Shown here one piece after another: positions 36,332 through 45,150 of a stretch of DNA of 64,000 bases; position 1 is the stretch's first letter; every line of letters starts with the position of its first letter. The position numbers and the translations under genes are program-made. Under the pieces are notes generated by a model. It worked only from the letters and a program-made list of their open reading frames with translations, was not told the origin of the DNA and made no database searches. Source of the stretch: Mediterranea massiliensis (GTDB lineage: Bacteria; Bacteroidota; Bacteroidia; Bacteroidales; Bacteroidaceae). Where the stretch lies: assembly GCA_015060695.1 (NCBI GenBank), contig SUYA01000001.1, positions 386,307 through 450,306 of the forward strand, written 5' to 3'.

Positions 36332-38770
36332 ATGGAGCATCTGTTTATCTACCTATATCGTTTCTTCGAAAAAAGACGAACACTGATGTACCTACTACTG
36401 ATAGGTAGTAGCCTTCTCTTTACCATCTTTGGCCTACAAGTGACATACGAAGAAGACATCAGTCGCTTGTTACCCCAAACTGAAAAAGCAACCCAAAGCG
36501 GATTGGCTTTCAGTAATCTACGTGTGAAAGACAAGGTTTTCCTTCAATTTATAGGAAAAGAGGGGAAAAGGGTTGACACCAGGTTGGTAGATTCTTTCAT
36601 TGAAGGGCTACTCGAAAAAGATACAACTAACCGGTATATAGACAACATTCTATACCGTATAGATGACGATCTGATGATAAACGGCTTGGATTATCTGCTA
36701 ATGAACCTACCCACCTTTATAGATACCACAACCTATAAACACTTTGATACATACCAAACCAAAGAAGCCATAGACAAGCAAATGGCGCAAAACAAGGAAT
36801 GGATAGAAAACGATGAAGATGGAAGTAAGACTAACTTAGTGGGACAAGACCCTTTGGCACTACGCATGGCCATGCTACTGCAAGGAAAATCCTTAATCGA
36901 CGGAATGGGGGGATATACATTGGTCGATGGACACTTGCTGACACCGGACTCTACGGTCGTATTAGCCTTTCTATCACCCGACTTCAAAGCATTCGACTCG
37001 AAAGCCGGTAACCAACTAATTTGCTTATTGGAAGATGAAATAAAACAATTTGAAACCTCTCATCCCGAAGTTGAAGTCCTATTCCACGGAGCAGCGGTAC
37101 AAAGTGTCTTCAATTCACGCCAAATAAAGAAAGACCTCGCCATGACATTAACCGCGTCATTGCTTATCATCTGTATCGTCATCGGCTATTGCTTCCGCAA
37201 TAAATCCACACTCGTCATGCTACTCTCCCCCATCCTTTATGGCACATTCTTTGCCCTAACTTGCATCTATTGGATAAAAGGAAGCATGTCCATCATGGCA
37301 TTGGGCATAGGTGGTATTGTATTAGGAGTAGCCCTCAGCTATTGTTTGCACGTGTTGACACACTATAAATACGTCAGCCAACCCATACAAGTACTTAAGG
37401 AACAAACTACCCCCGTCATCTTAGGATGCCTAACCACCATCGGTGCTTTCATGGGTTTGCTATTGACACAAAGTGACCTATTGAAAGACTTTGGTCTTTT
37501 CGCCTCACTGGCACTGATAGGTACTACCCTATTCTGCCTCATCTTTCTGCCCCATTTCTTCCATCCGCAAAGCAATCGTCGCTCGGAAAAAGCATTTGCT
37601 TGGTTAAACCGCATAAGCAACTATCCCCTCGAAAAAAAGAGATGGTTGCTCATAGCCATATCTCTCATCTGCTTGATAAGTTTCTATACCTGCCGATTAG
37701 TTACTTTTGATAGCGATCTGAAAAACATTGGTTACCATAATCCCAAAGTGCTTCGTTCAAACCAACTATATGCTGAAAAGAATCAACAAGGATACACCTC
37801 TATATATTATGCTACAGCAGCTTCTTCGCTCGACTCGGCTCTGATATATAATCATAATCTACTTTCCACCTGTGACTCACTACAAACGGCTGGTGTTATA
37901 AAAAGTTATGGAAAGACATCTACACTCTTTATCCCCATAGAAGAACAAGAAAGAAGAATCTTGGCATGGCAACAATATTGGAACGAAGAGCGCATCAATC
38001 AAGTACGCCAAAATCTGAAAGAAGCTGCTGATAAATACAGACTTCCGTCAGAAATGTTCGAACCATTCTTCATTATGATAGAAAGTGAATATACCCCTTC
38101 ATCTCTCTATGAAGCAGATGTATTACCCGAAAGCTTGCTATGCAATTTCATAGAAGAAAGCAACGATAAATTCATGGTATTCACGCCCGTATTAATGTCT
38201 GAAAGCAACAAATGGATAGTAGGCGATGCCATCTCGGCATTACCAAATTCGGTTGTTATCGACCCATTTTACTATACCGGCAATATGGTAGAAATCATCA
38301 ACAACGACTTCAATGTAGTATTGTTCATCTCATCCATCTTTGTTTTCATCGTGTTGCTTCTATCTTTCCGCAACCTATGGATTTCCCTCTTAGCCTTTAT
38401 GCCAATGTTTCTTAGTTGGTACATCGTACAAGGCATTATGGGGCTATTTGGCTTACAGTTCAACCTAATAAACATCATCATATCTTCCTTTATTTTCGGA
38501 ATCGGAGTGGATTATAGTATTTTTGTAACAGACGGTCTGTTGGCTCAAACGAAACAAAAACAAAGCCATCTGTTGACTTATCACAAAACTGCCATATTCT
38601 TTTCGGCTTTCGTCTTGCTGACGGTCGTTATATCATTACTTTTCGCTACACATCCGGCTATCAGTTCCATTGGCATCAGTACACTGATTGGTATGGGAGC
38701 AACAGTACTTATCACGTATACCTTACAACCCTATTTATACAAAACCATTTGGAATAGACTTAAAAAGTGA
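36332..38770 (+). CDS. RND/MMPL-type lipid exporter
   Basis: 812 residues with the two-fold RND design: TM1 (TLMYLLLIGSSLLFTIFGL), a periplasmic loop (~35-260), five to six helices (MTLTASLLIICIVIGYCF, IYWIKGSMSIMALGIGGIVLGVALSYCLHVL, TPVILGCLTTIGAFMGLLLTQ, FGLFASLALIGTTLFCLIFLP), then TM7 (RWLLIAISLICLISFYTC), a second loop and the second helix bundle (VVLFISSIFVFIVLLLSF, NIIISSFIFGIGVDYSIFVTDGLL). The GIGVDYSIF segment is the MMPL proton-relay region. Such proteins export lipids or lipid-linked polyketides across the inner membrane. The stop overlaps the GTG start of the next gene. Confidence 0.9.
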   Translation: MEHLFIYLYRFFEKRRTLMYLLLIGSSLLFTIFGLQVTYEEDISRLLPQTEKATQSGLAFSNLRVKDKVFLQFIGKEGKRVDTRLVDSFIEGLLEKDTTNRYIDNILYRIDDDLMINGLDYLLMNLPTFIDTTTYKHFDTYQTKEAIDKQMAQNKEWIENDEDGSKTNLVGQDPLALRMAMLLQGKSLIDGMGGYTLVDGHLLTPDSTVVLAFLSPDFKAFDSKAGNQLICLLEDEIKQFETSHPEVEVLFHGAAVQSVFNSRQIKKDLAMTLTASLLIICIVIGYCFRNKSTLVMLLSPILYGTFFALTCIYWIKGSMSIMALGIGGIVLGVALSYCLHVLTHYKYVSQPIQVLKEQTTPVILGCLTTIGAFMGLLLTQSDLLKDFGLFASLALIGTTLFCLIFLPHFFHPQSNRRSEKAFAWLNRISNYPLEKKRWLLIAISLICLISFYTCRLVTFDSDLKNIGYHNPKVLRSNQLYAEKNQQGYTSIYYATAASSLDSALIYNHNLLSTCDSLQTAGVIKSYGKTSTLFIPIEEQERRILAWQQYWNEERINQVRQNLKEAADKYRLPSEMFEPFFIMIESEYTPSSLYEADVLPESLLCNFIEESNDKFMVFTPVLMSESNKWIVGDAISALPNSVVIDPFYYTGNMVEIINNDFNVVLFISSIFVFIVLLLSFRNLWISLLAFMPMFLSWYIVQGIMGLFGLQFNLINIIISSFIFGIGVDYSIFVTDGLLAQTKQKQSHLLTYHKTAIFFSAFVLLTVVISLLFATHPAISSIGISTLIGMGATVLITYTLQPYLYKTIWNRLKK

Positions 38771-40245
38771 AACAAAAAGTTATTATCATAGGAAGCGGGC
38801 TTGGCGGTTTGGAATGTGGATATATTTTAGCCAAAGAGGGTATGGATGTCACCATCCTTGAACAGGATGCCCATATCGGTGGTTGTTTACAAACATTTAA
38901 ACGAGGTGCTTGCCTATTTGATACAGGTTTCCATTATATCGGAGGTCTGCGCGAAGGTGAATCTCTACATCCTCTATTCCGATACTTCGGATTGCTGAAT
39001 TTACCTTGGAAACAATTAGACGAAGATTGCTTTGATGAAGTAATTATCGGAAATCGTTCTTTTGTTTTTGCTAACGGCCATGAACAATTTGTAGAGCGCC
39101 TATGTGAGGATTTTCCTGCAGAACGTGATAATCTTAAAAGATATGTCAGTTTTCTTCAGTCAGTAGGATCACATATTTATGATAGCTTTTCAAATCAGAA
39201 TACCGACAACTTCTATAGCAGCTCACTTTTTGCACGTTCGGCTTATGAATTCCTAGAAGAAACCATTAAAGACCCATTGCTACGAAAGGTGCTTTCAGGA
39301 ACATCTTTGAAGATGGAATTAGCAGCCGATAGTTTACCTCTTTATACCTTTGCACAAATCAACAATTCATACCTGCAGAGTGCTTGGCGACTGAAAGGTG
39401 GTGGTTCGCAGATAGCCGATAAGTTGGCCGAAGAAATTAGTTTAATGGGAGGTAATATACGAAAGAATGCCCTTGTGACACAATTGATGGAAGAAGGAGG
39501 AAAAATAGTACAGGTAGAAATCAATGGTGAAGAGATAATGGAAGCCGATTGGGTAATTTCCGGCATACATCCGGCTTCTACTCTTGCATTGATAACTGAA
39601 TGTAAAAATCTGCGCCGCATCTATCGTAGTCGTATTAATGGATTGAAAAATACGTTTGGCTTCTTTACTGCCAACATTAAGTTAAAGCCTAATGTATTCC
39701 CTTATTTAAATCGCAACTTGTATATTCACCAATCAGAAGCAGATTTATGGAATATCAATACTACGAACACAGAAAGTGTATTAGTGAGTTGTATGGTGCC
39801 TTCGGATGAAAGTGGTTGTACTCCAAACATTGATTTGCTGACTCCAATGAAGTGGGAAGAAGTGAATAATTGGGCAAATAAAACTGTGGGCAATCGTGGC
39901 GAAGATTATGTAACATTCAAAGAAAGTAAAACTGAATCTTGCCTAAAATTAATCGAAAAGCGTTTGCCAGAACTACGTAATGCCATAGACCATATCTACA
40001 CCAGCACTCCCCTATCCTATCATCATTATCTAAAGATGAGAGAAGGAACTGCCTATGGCATCCGTAAAGATTATAACAATACAATGGGTACGGTATTAAC
40101 ACCACGTACACCTCTCAGCAATTTGTTACTAACGGGTCAGAATCTAAACCTTCATGGTGTATTGGGGGTTAGTATGACATCCATTTTTACTTGTGCTGAA
40201 ATTATAGGTATGGAATATTTAAGAAATCAAATTTTAAAAACTTGA
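38767..40245 (+). CDS. FAD-dependent oxidoreductase, phytoene desaturase/RetSat-like
   Basis: 492 residues, GTG start at 38767 overlapping the exporter stop. The N-terminal FAD loop is KVIIIGSGLGGLECGYILAKEG (GxGxxG), then TILEQDAHIGGCLQTF, FDTGFHYIGG (typical of the carotenoid desaturase/retinol saturase group), WRLKGGGSQIADKLAEEI, and the C-terminal FAD motif LLLTGQNLNLHGVLGVSMTSIFTCAEIIG. The family adds or removes double bonds in polyenes; here it could adjust the unsaturation of the chain made by this locus (inference). Canonical E. coli-type aryl polyene clusters, as I recall them, lack such an enzyme, so it is a distinguishing component. It is tightly packed with the exporter gene upstream and the ketoreductase gene 3 bp downstream. 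Confidence 0.88.
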   Translation: MKQKVIIIGSGLGGLECGYILAKEGMDVTILEQDAHIGGCLQTFKRGACLFDTGFHYIGGLREGESLHPLFRYFGLLNLPWKQLDEDCFDEVIIGNRSFVFANGHEQFVERLCEDFPAERDNLKRYVSFLQSVGSHIYDSFSNQNTDNFYSSSLFARSAYEFLEETIKDPLLRKVLSGTSLKMELAADSLPLYTFAQINNSYLQSAWRLKGGGSQIADKLAEEISLMGGNIRKNALVTQLMEEGGKIVQVEINGEEIMEADWVISGIHPASTLALITECKNLRRIYRSRINGLKNTFGFFTANIKLKPNVFPYLNRNLYIHQSEADLWNINTTNTESVLVSCMVPSDESGCTPNIDLLTPMKWEEVNNWANKTVGNRGEDYVTFKESKTESCLKLIEKRLPELRNAIDHIYTSTPLSYHHYLKMREGTAYGIRKDYNNTMGTVLTPRTPLSNLLLTGQNLNLHGVLGVSMTSIFTCAEIIGMEYLRNQILKT

Positions 40246-40248
40246 TAT

Positions 40249-40977
40249 ATGAAGTATGCATTAGTAACAGGGGGTAGCCGAGGCATTGGCCGGGCAGTCT
40301 CCATTAAATTGGCACAAATGGGTTATTGCATTGTTGTCAATTACGTATCAAATCAGGCCGAAGCGGAAAAGACGCTGGAACTTATTGCTAGTACCGGTAG
40401 TCGGGGCGAGTTGTTGAAATTCGACGTAAGCAACGCCGAGCAAACTGCGCAGGCATTGGAAGACTGGCAAGCAGCCCATCCCGATGAATACATTGAAGTT
40501 ATAGTTAACAATGCCGGCATCCGTAAAGACAATCTGCTGATTTGGATGGAGCCTGAAGATTGGTATCGTGTATTAAACATTAGCTTGAATGGATTTTATA
40601 ATGTAACACGCCCCTTATTACAGAAAATGCTCCGTAAAAAATATGGACGCATTATCAATATGGCATCTTTATCCGGTCTTAAAGGATTACCGGGACAATG
40701 TAACTATTCGGCATCTAAAGGCGGACTGATAGCAGCTACTAAGGCTTTGGCTCAAGAGATAGGACGTAAAGGAGTAACCGTTAATGCAGTAGCTCCGGGA
40801 TTCATTCGTACTGAAATGGTAGAAGGCCTTGATGAATCCGCTTTAAAGCAAACCATTCCTGTCGGTCGTTTCGGCGAAGCCGAAGAGGTAGCGTCATTAG
40901 TAGGTTTCTTGGCTTCTAAAGAGGCCGGATACATTACCGGCGAGTGTATCTCTATCAATGGTGGATTATATAGTTAA
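40249..40977 (+). CDS. 3-oxoacyl-ACP reductase (FabG-like SDR)
   Basis: 242 residues. It reduces the beta-keto group made by the ketosynthase, using NADPH. Short-chain dehydrogenase motifs are complete: TGGSRGIGRA (about 7-16), IVNNAGI (86-91), Ser140 in MASLSG, Tyr153 and Lys157 in YSASKGG, then AVAPGFIRTEM and the C-terminal GYITGECISINGG. The start ATG at 40249 is 3 bp after the flavoenzyme stop. It is probably the dedicated reductase of the locus and not the housekeeping FabG, given the context. Confidence 0.92.
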   Translation: MKYALVTGGSRGIGRAVSIKLAQMGYCIVVNYVSNQAEAEKTLELIASTGSRGELLKFDVSNAEQTAQALEDWQAAHPDEYIEVIVNNAGIRKDNLLIWMEPEDWYRVLNISLNGFYNVTRPLLQKMLRKKYGRIINMASLSGLKGLPGQCNYSASKGGLIAATKALAQEIGRKGVTVNAVAPGFIRTEMVEGLDESALKQTIPVGRFGEAEEVASLVGFLASKEAGYITGECISINGGLYS

Positions 40978-40988
40978 CTCTTTCAGAT

Positions 40989-41606
40989 ATGCAAAAAAAA
41001 CTTTTTTTCATTATAGTTATGTGTCTGACCTACGTCACTGTTCTTGCTGGTAGCAATGCCGGTTTAGACAAGATTAAACAGCAGAATGAGGGTTATCAGA
41101 CATGGATTGCTACATTTACTGAACAGCAAACGTTAGCTTCAGGAAAAGTAATCAACTTAAACGGAATGCTCTACTTCAATCGTTCGGAACAGATGTCTAT
41201 GCACTACAAGCAGCCGGCCACTGATATGCTTATCATCAATGGCCATGATTTCTATATGGCACGGGGTAGTCGGAAAAACTTATTCAATACTGAAAAGAAT
41301 AAACGAATGTTAGCACTATCTACTACTTTACTGAATTCTCTGATGGGAAATATTGAAGCATTGGCTGTGATGAATGATGCCGAATTGGGTGTAACAGAAA
41401 ATGACAGCCTTGTAACAGTTATTCTTACATCTCGCCGCAAACAAATTCGTGGTTATAGCCGTATAATATTGAGCTATGACAAGAAATCATCGTTACTTTG
41501 CCGAATGCAGATGGATGAATATGGAGGTAGTTCTACCGTTTATACCTTAACCGGCCACACGGTAAATGAAGTCATTTCACCCGACAAGTTTAAAATACCA
41601 CAGTAG
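40989..41606 (+). CDS. LolA-like periplasmic lipid/lipoprotein carrier
   Basis: 205 residues with a signal peptide (about 1-20, FFIIVMCLTYVTVLAG). The mature part has the LolA/LppX-type pattern: TWIATFTEQQTLASGKVINLNGMLYFNRSEQMSMHYKQPATDMLIINGHDFYMA, near the start of the fold, and PDKFKIPQ at the C-terminus. LolA-like proteins carry acyl chains in a hydrophobic half-barrel across the periplasm. In an operon with an MMPL exporter it most likely receives the exported lipid and passes it to the outer membrane, as proposed for LolA homologues in aryl polyene clusters. It is the last gene of the locus and is followed by a strong terminator. Confidence 0.85.
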   Translation: MQKKLFFIIVMCLTYVTVLAGSNAGLDKIKQQNEGYQTWIATFTEQQTLASGKVINLNGMLYFNRSEQMSMHYKQPATDMLIINGHDFYMARGSRKNLFNTEKNKRMLALSTTLLNSLMGNIEALAVMNDAELGVTENDSLVTVILTSRRKQIRGYSRIILSYDKKSSLLCRMQMDEYGGSSTVYTLTGHTVNEVISPDKFKIPQ

Positions 41607-41617
41607 TATGTAATATA

Positions 41618-41660
41618 AAAAAATAGGAGGGGCATCTTATCAATGTCCCTCCTATTTTTT
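41618..41660. terminator. Bidirectional terminator
   Basis: A 14-bp stem AAAAAATAGGAGGG (41618-41631) / CCCTCCTATTTTTT (41647-41660), with a 15-nt loop. It ends the polyene-like locus on the plus strand and ettA on the minus strand. Confidence 0.88.
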
Positions 41661-41668
41661 ATCTCTCA

Positions 41669-43360
41669 TTATTGTAACTTGCGATAACGAACACGCTTAG
41701 GTTCCTCACGTCCCAAACGTTTCAGCTTGTTTTCTTCATATTCTGAGTATGAACCTTCAAAAAAGAATACATTCGAATCTCCTTCGAAAGCAAGGATGTG
41801 CGTACAAATTCTATCCAGGAACCAACGGTCGTGGCTGATGACTACGGCACAACCGGCAAAGTTTTCCAAACCTTCTTCAAGCGCACGAAGTGTATTCACG
41901 TCGATATCATTGGTAGGTTCGTCCAGCAACAACACATTACCTTCTTCCTTCAAGCACATGGCAAGATGAAGACGATTTCGTTCACCACCCGACAATACGC
42001 CACAAAGTTTTTCCTGGTCGGCACCGCTAAAGTTGAAACGGCTCAAATAAGCACGTGCGTTGATGTCACGGCCACCCATGCGAATCAAGTCATTGCCTCC
42101 TGAAATAATTTGATAAACGCTCTTATTGGGATCTATATCCTTGTGTTGCTGGTCAACGTAAGCCACCTTTACGGTTTCGCCTACTTCAAATTCGCCATTA
42201 TCCACACTTTCAAGGCCCATAATCAGTCTGAAAAGTGTAGTCTTTCCGGCACCATTCGGGCCAATGATACCTACGATGCCGTTAGGCGGCAACATGAAGT
42301 TGAGGTTATCAAACAAGAGTTTTTCGCCAAATGCCTTGGCCACACCCTTAGCCTCAATCACTTTATTACCCAAACGAGGGCCATTCGGTATGAAGATTTC
42401 CAGCTTTTCTTCCTTCTCTTTCACATCTTCGTTCAGCAAGCGGTCGTATGAATTCAGACGAGCCTTACCCTTGGCCTGGCGTGCTTTCGGTGCCATGCGT
42501 ACCCACTCCAACTCGCGCTCCAATGTCTTGCGACGCTTGCTGGCAGTCTTCTCTTCCATCTCCATGCGTTTGGTTTTCTGATCAAGCCAACTGCTGTAGT
42601 TACCCTTCCAGGGAATACCTTCGCCACGGTCCAGCTCAAGAATCCATCCGGCTACATGATCCAGGAAGTAGCGGTCGTGTGTAACGGCAATTACCGTTCC
42701 CTCGTATTGTTGCAAATGTTGCTCCAGCCAATCAATCGATTCTGCATCCAGATGATTGGTAGGCTCGTCCAGCAACAACACATCAGGCTTCTGCAACAAT
42801 AAACGGCACAATGCCACACGACGACGTTCGCCACCCGACAAGAACTCTACGCTCTGATTTTCGGGCGGACAACGCAATGCATCCATCGCACGCTCAAGCT
42901 TGCTGTCCAAATTCCAGGCATCGGTAGCATCAATTATATCTTGTAATTCAGCCTGACGGGTAAACAGCTTATCCATCTTGTCAGGGTCTTCATAATACTC
43001 CGGCAAGCCAAACTTTTGGTTAATCTCTTCATACTCGGCCAATGCGTCAACAATAGGTTGCACACCTTCCATTACACACTCTTTCACCGTTTTGGTAGGA
43101 TCCAGATAAGGTTCCTGAGCCAAATATCCTACACTGTAACCCGGTGAGAAGACCACCTCTCCCTGATAAGACTTGTCCAGACCTGCTATAATCTTCAACA
43201 AAGTCGATTTACCCGAACCATTCAAACCTATAATACCAATCTTGGCACCATAGAAGAAAGAGAGGTAAATGTCTTTCAATACTTGCTTGTTGTTTTGAGG
43301 TATGATTTTGTTCAATCCTACCATCGAGAAGATAATCTTCTTGTCATCAACTGTTGCCAT
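41669..43360 (-). CDS. ettA: ABC-F protein, energy-dependent translational throttle EttA
   Basis: 563 residues, two ABC ATPase domains and no membrane segment. Walker A: GLNGSGKSTLL (first) and GPNGAGKTTLF (second); signature motifs LSGGERRRVAL and LSGGERNRLHL; Walker B VLLLDEPTNHLD and VLLLDEPTNDID. The inter-domain linker is charged, with helical KTKRMEMEEKTASKRRKTLERELEWVRM. EttA binds the ribosomal E site and couples translation to the ATP/ADP ratio (family knowledge). The length and the EPYLDPTKTVKECVMEGV region fit EttA better than Uup or YheS. Its promoter interleaves with that of the divergent tRNA-Lys gene. Confidence 0.94.
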   Translation of the reverse strand: MATVDDKKIIFSMVGLNKIIPQNNKQVLKDIYLSFFYGAKIGIIGLNGSGKSTLLKIIAGLDKSYQGEVVFSPGYSVGYLAQEPYLDPTKTVKECVMEGVQPIVDALAEYEEINQKFGLPEYYEDPDKMDKLFTRQAELQDIIDATDAWNLDSKLERAMDALRCPPENQSVEFLSGGERRRVALCRLLLQKPDVLLLDEPTNHLDAESIDWLEQHLQQYEGTVIAVTHDRYFLDHVAGWILELDRGEGIPWKGNYSSWLDQKTKRMEMEEKTASKRRKTLERELEWVRMAPKARQAKGKARLNSYDRLLNEDVKEKEEKLEIFIPNGPRLGNKVIEAKGVAKAFGEKLLFDNLNFMLPPNGIVGIIGPNGAGKTTLFRLIMGLESVDNGEFEVGETVKVAYVDQQHKDIDPNKSVYQIISGGNDLIRMGGRDINARAYLSRFNFSGADQEKLCGVLSGGERNRLHLAMCLKEEGNVLLLDEPTNDIDVNTLRALEEGLENFAGCAVVISHDRWFLDRICTHILAFEGDSNVFFFEGSYSEYEENKLKRLGREEPKRVRYRKLQ

Positions 43361-43404
43361 GTAAATATCTGCTAATTATTTAATATTATACTTTAGATAG
43401 GGTA

Positions 43405-43436
43405 CAAATATAGTCCATTTTTTGGTTTCTTCCAAA
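43405..43436 (-). promoter_or_regulatory. Predicted ettA promoter
   Basis: On the minus strand, TTTG (43433-43436), 20 bp, TATATTTG (43405-43412): a perfect consensus. Its -33 box lies inside the spacer of the divergent tRNA-Lys promoter. Confidence 0.78.
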
Positions 43437-43452
43437 AAACGCTCTATATTTG
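43421..43452 (+). promoter_or_regulatory. Predicted tRNA-Lys promoter
   Basis: TTTG (43421-43424), 20 bp, TATATTTG (43445-43452): a perfect consensus, 28 bp before the mature tRNA. Confidence 0.8.
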
Positions 43453-43480
43453 CACTCGCTTATGAGCAAACAATAGGATT

Positions 43481-43553
43481 GATTCGCTAGCTCAGCAGGT
43501 AGAGCACAACACTTTTAATGTTGGGGTCTTGGGTTCGAGCCCCAAGCGGATCA
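43481..43553 (+). tRNA. tRNA-Lys (TTT)
   Basis: 73 nt. The acceptor stem GATTCGC/GCGGATC pairs over 7 bp with one T-G pair; the anticodon arm CAACA-CTTTTAA-TGTTG gives anticodon TTT; the T arm is TTGGG-TTCGAGC-CCCAA; the discriminator is A and CCA is not encoded. The D arm contains GCTCAGCAGGTAGAGC. Confidence 0.95.
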
Positions 43554-43560
43554 CTCATAA

Positions 43561-43597
43561 AAGAAATAGGATGCGTTTTTTGCGCATCCTATTTCTT
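43561..43597. terminator. Bidirectional terminator
   Basis: A 15-bp stem AAGAAATAGGATGCG (43561-43575) / CGCATCCTATTTCTT (43583-43597), with a short T-rich loop and flanking A/T runs. It ends the tRNA-Lys transcript and the convergent carboxylesterase gene. Confidence 0.88.
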
Positions 43598-43602
43598 TTT
43601 TA

Positions 43603-45021
43603 TTATTTCTTGTAAATCATTTTACATTCGGGGGCATCGAAGTACATGGTTGCTTCGTCTGCCGGCGAGAAAGGTTTCCAAGCTGGTAAACCTTCGGCAT
43701 TGGGATTGCCGGTACAGGCAAAGTTAATCAAGGCGCTGCTCATCTTGTCGCCAAGTTTTATTCCTTCTTCGGTGGCACCTGTCATGTTGGCACTCTTCAA
43801 GACGTTGTTGAAGAAGAAGGGGATATCGGAATTGTGACAGGCATGATGATTACCATCCATCGTCGGGACTTGATAGCCTGACAGATAAACATAGACAGGA
43901 GCACCACCATCAGCCACACGGATACTGGCTTGATTGATAACAGCCGGACGCACAGATTCGTCTATCTTCGGAGTGGAGAACTCATTGAGTGTAGAACCTA
44001 TCAGCAGAGGTATGTCGTTGGATATCTTCTCGGTACCATTTTCAAATATACCGGGCATGATGTTACCATCGTTAATGGGTCCCCAGCCAATACGTCCTCT
44101 ACGGCCTTGACCTTGGTTGCGGTCGGCTACTTCTCGTATGGCTTTATTGGCTGCTTCCAACAATGTTTCGTAAGGCACTGTCTGTATGTTGTCGATGGTC
44201 TGTGGAGTTAGGCCAAGCAATGCGGCTGTACCTTTTCCCACTTCTTGTGCCAAGTGTTGCGGAGTGCTGCCTAAAAATGAACCGCTCATCACCATCGCTC
44301 TGTGAAACAAGCCCTTGGCCGATGGCATACAGAGCAAAGTCGATACCTTGCCGCCACCACCTGATTGTCCGAAGATGGTTACGCAATCGGGGTCACCACC
44401 AAAGTTGGCTATGTTCTCTTTTACCCACTTTAGTGCCATCACAATGTCGGTCATACCTACATTGGCCGATTCCTTATATTTCTCACCGAAGCTGGACAAA
44501 TCAAGAAAGCCCAGTACATTCAAGCGATGGTTAATGGTTACAACGACTACATCTCCTTTATCAGCCAGATTTCTGCCGTCATACCCCGGATGTTCTTGCC
44601 CGTTGCCCGAAGTATAGCCGCCACCATGTAACCAAAACAATACCGGACGTTTCTTTCCATCGGCAATGCCTTTTGTCCAAATATTCAAGCGAAGACAATC
44701 TTCATCTTGATAACCGTCATTCCATTGATAGAAGAAAGCATTTTGGTCTCCTCTCCATCCATTGTTTTTGGCTTGTGGACATACGGGACCCCAATGTCTT
44801 GACGAGCGAATACCTTCCCAAGCATCCGGACGTACAGCCGGCAGGAAACGCTCGGCTTTGGCATATGGAATGCCTTTATAGGTATAGACATCGCGTTCGA
44901 TGTAACCACAAACTTTGCCATAAGTAGTCTCGGCGGTTGTTGCTTTGGTTGAACTATCGAATACTTGTGCATTCAACAAAATGGGCATGCAGAGTGCCGC
45001 AAAGATGAGTTTCGATTTCAT
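43603..45021 (-). CDS. Carboxylesterase (type B family), secreted
   Basis: 472 residues, with a signal peptide (about 1-18, CMPILLNAQ). It is an alpha/beta hydrolase that cleaves carboxylic esters. The oxyanion-hole segment is FWLHGGGYTSGNG. The nucleophile elbow is FGQSGGGGKVS (Ser220), instead of the commoner GESAGG. The acid is probably the Glu in GSTLNEFSTP and the His lies in GNHHACHNSDIPF, the usual HGAEL-like site. EDCLRLNIWTKG is the family B second signature. It is likely periplasmic; the substrate is unknown. In Bacteroides such enzymes can act on acylated plant polysaccharides or drugs, but no polysaccharide locus is adjacent. Confidence 0.9.
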   Translation of the reverse strand: MKSKLIFAALCMPILLNAQVFDSSTKATTAETTYGKVCGYIERDVYTYKGIPYAKAERFLPAVRPDAWEGIRSSRHWGPVCPQAKNNGWRGDQNAFFYQWNDGYQDEDCLRLNIWTKGIADGKKRPVLFWLHGGGYTSGNGQEHPGYDGRNLADKGDVVVVTINHRLNVLGFLDLSSFGEKYKESANVGMTDIVMALKWVKENIANFGGDPDCVTIFGQSGGGGKVSTLLCMPSAKGLFHRAMVMSGSFLGSTPQHLAQEVGKGTAALLGLTPQTIDNIQTVPYETLLEAANKAIREVADRNQGQGRRGRIGWGPINDGNIMPGIFENGTEKISNDIPLLIGSTLNEFSTPKIDESVRPAVINQASIRVADGGAPVYVYLSGYQVPTMDGNHHACHNSDIPFFFNNVLKSANMTGATEEGIKLGDKMSSALINFACTGNPNAEGLPAWKPFSPADEATMYFDAPECKMIYKK

Positions 45022-45150
45022 GTGAATTATATTTATTGGTTAATAATATTAATTTGTTCATATCTTTCTTTTGCAAATCTAATCAATTATATTGAATAGT
45101 CCATATTTTTCGATTGTTTTATTACCTTTGCACCTAAATAATAATAACCA

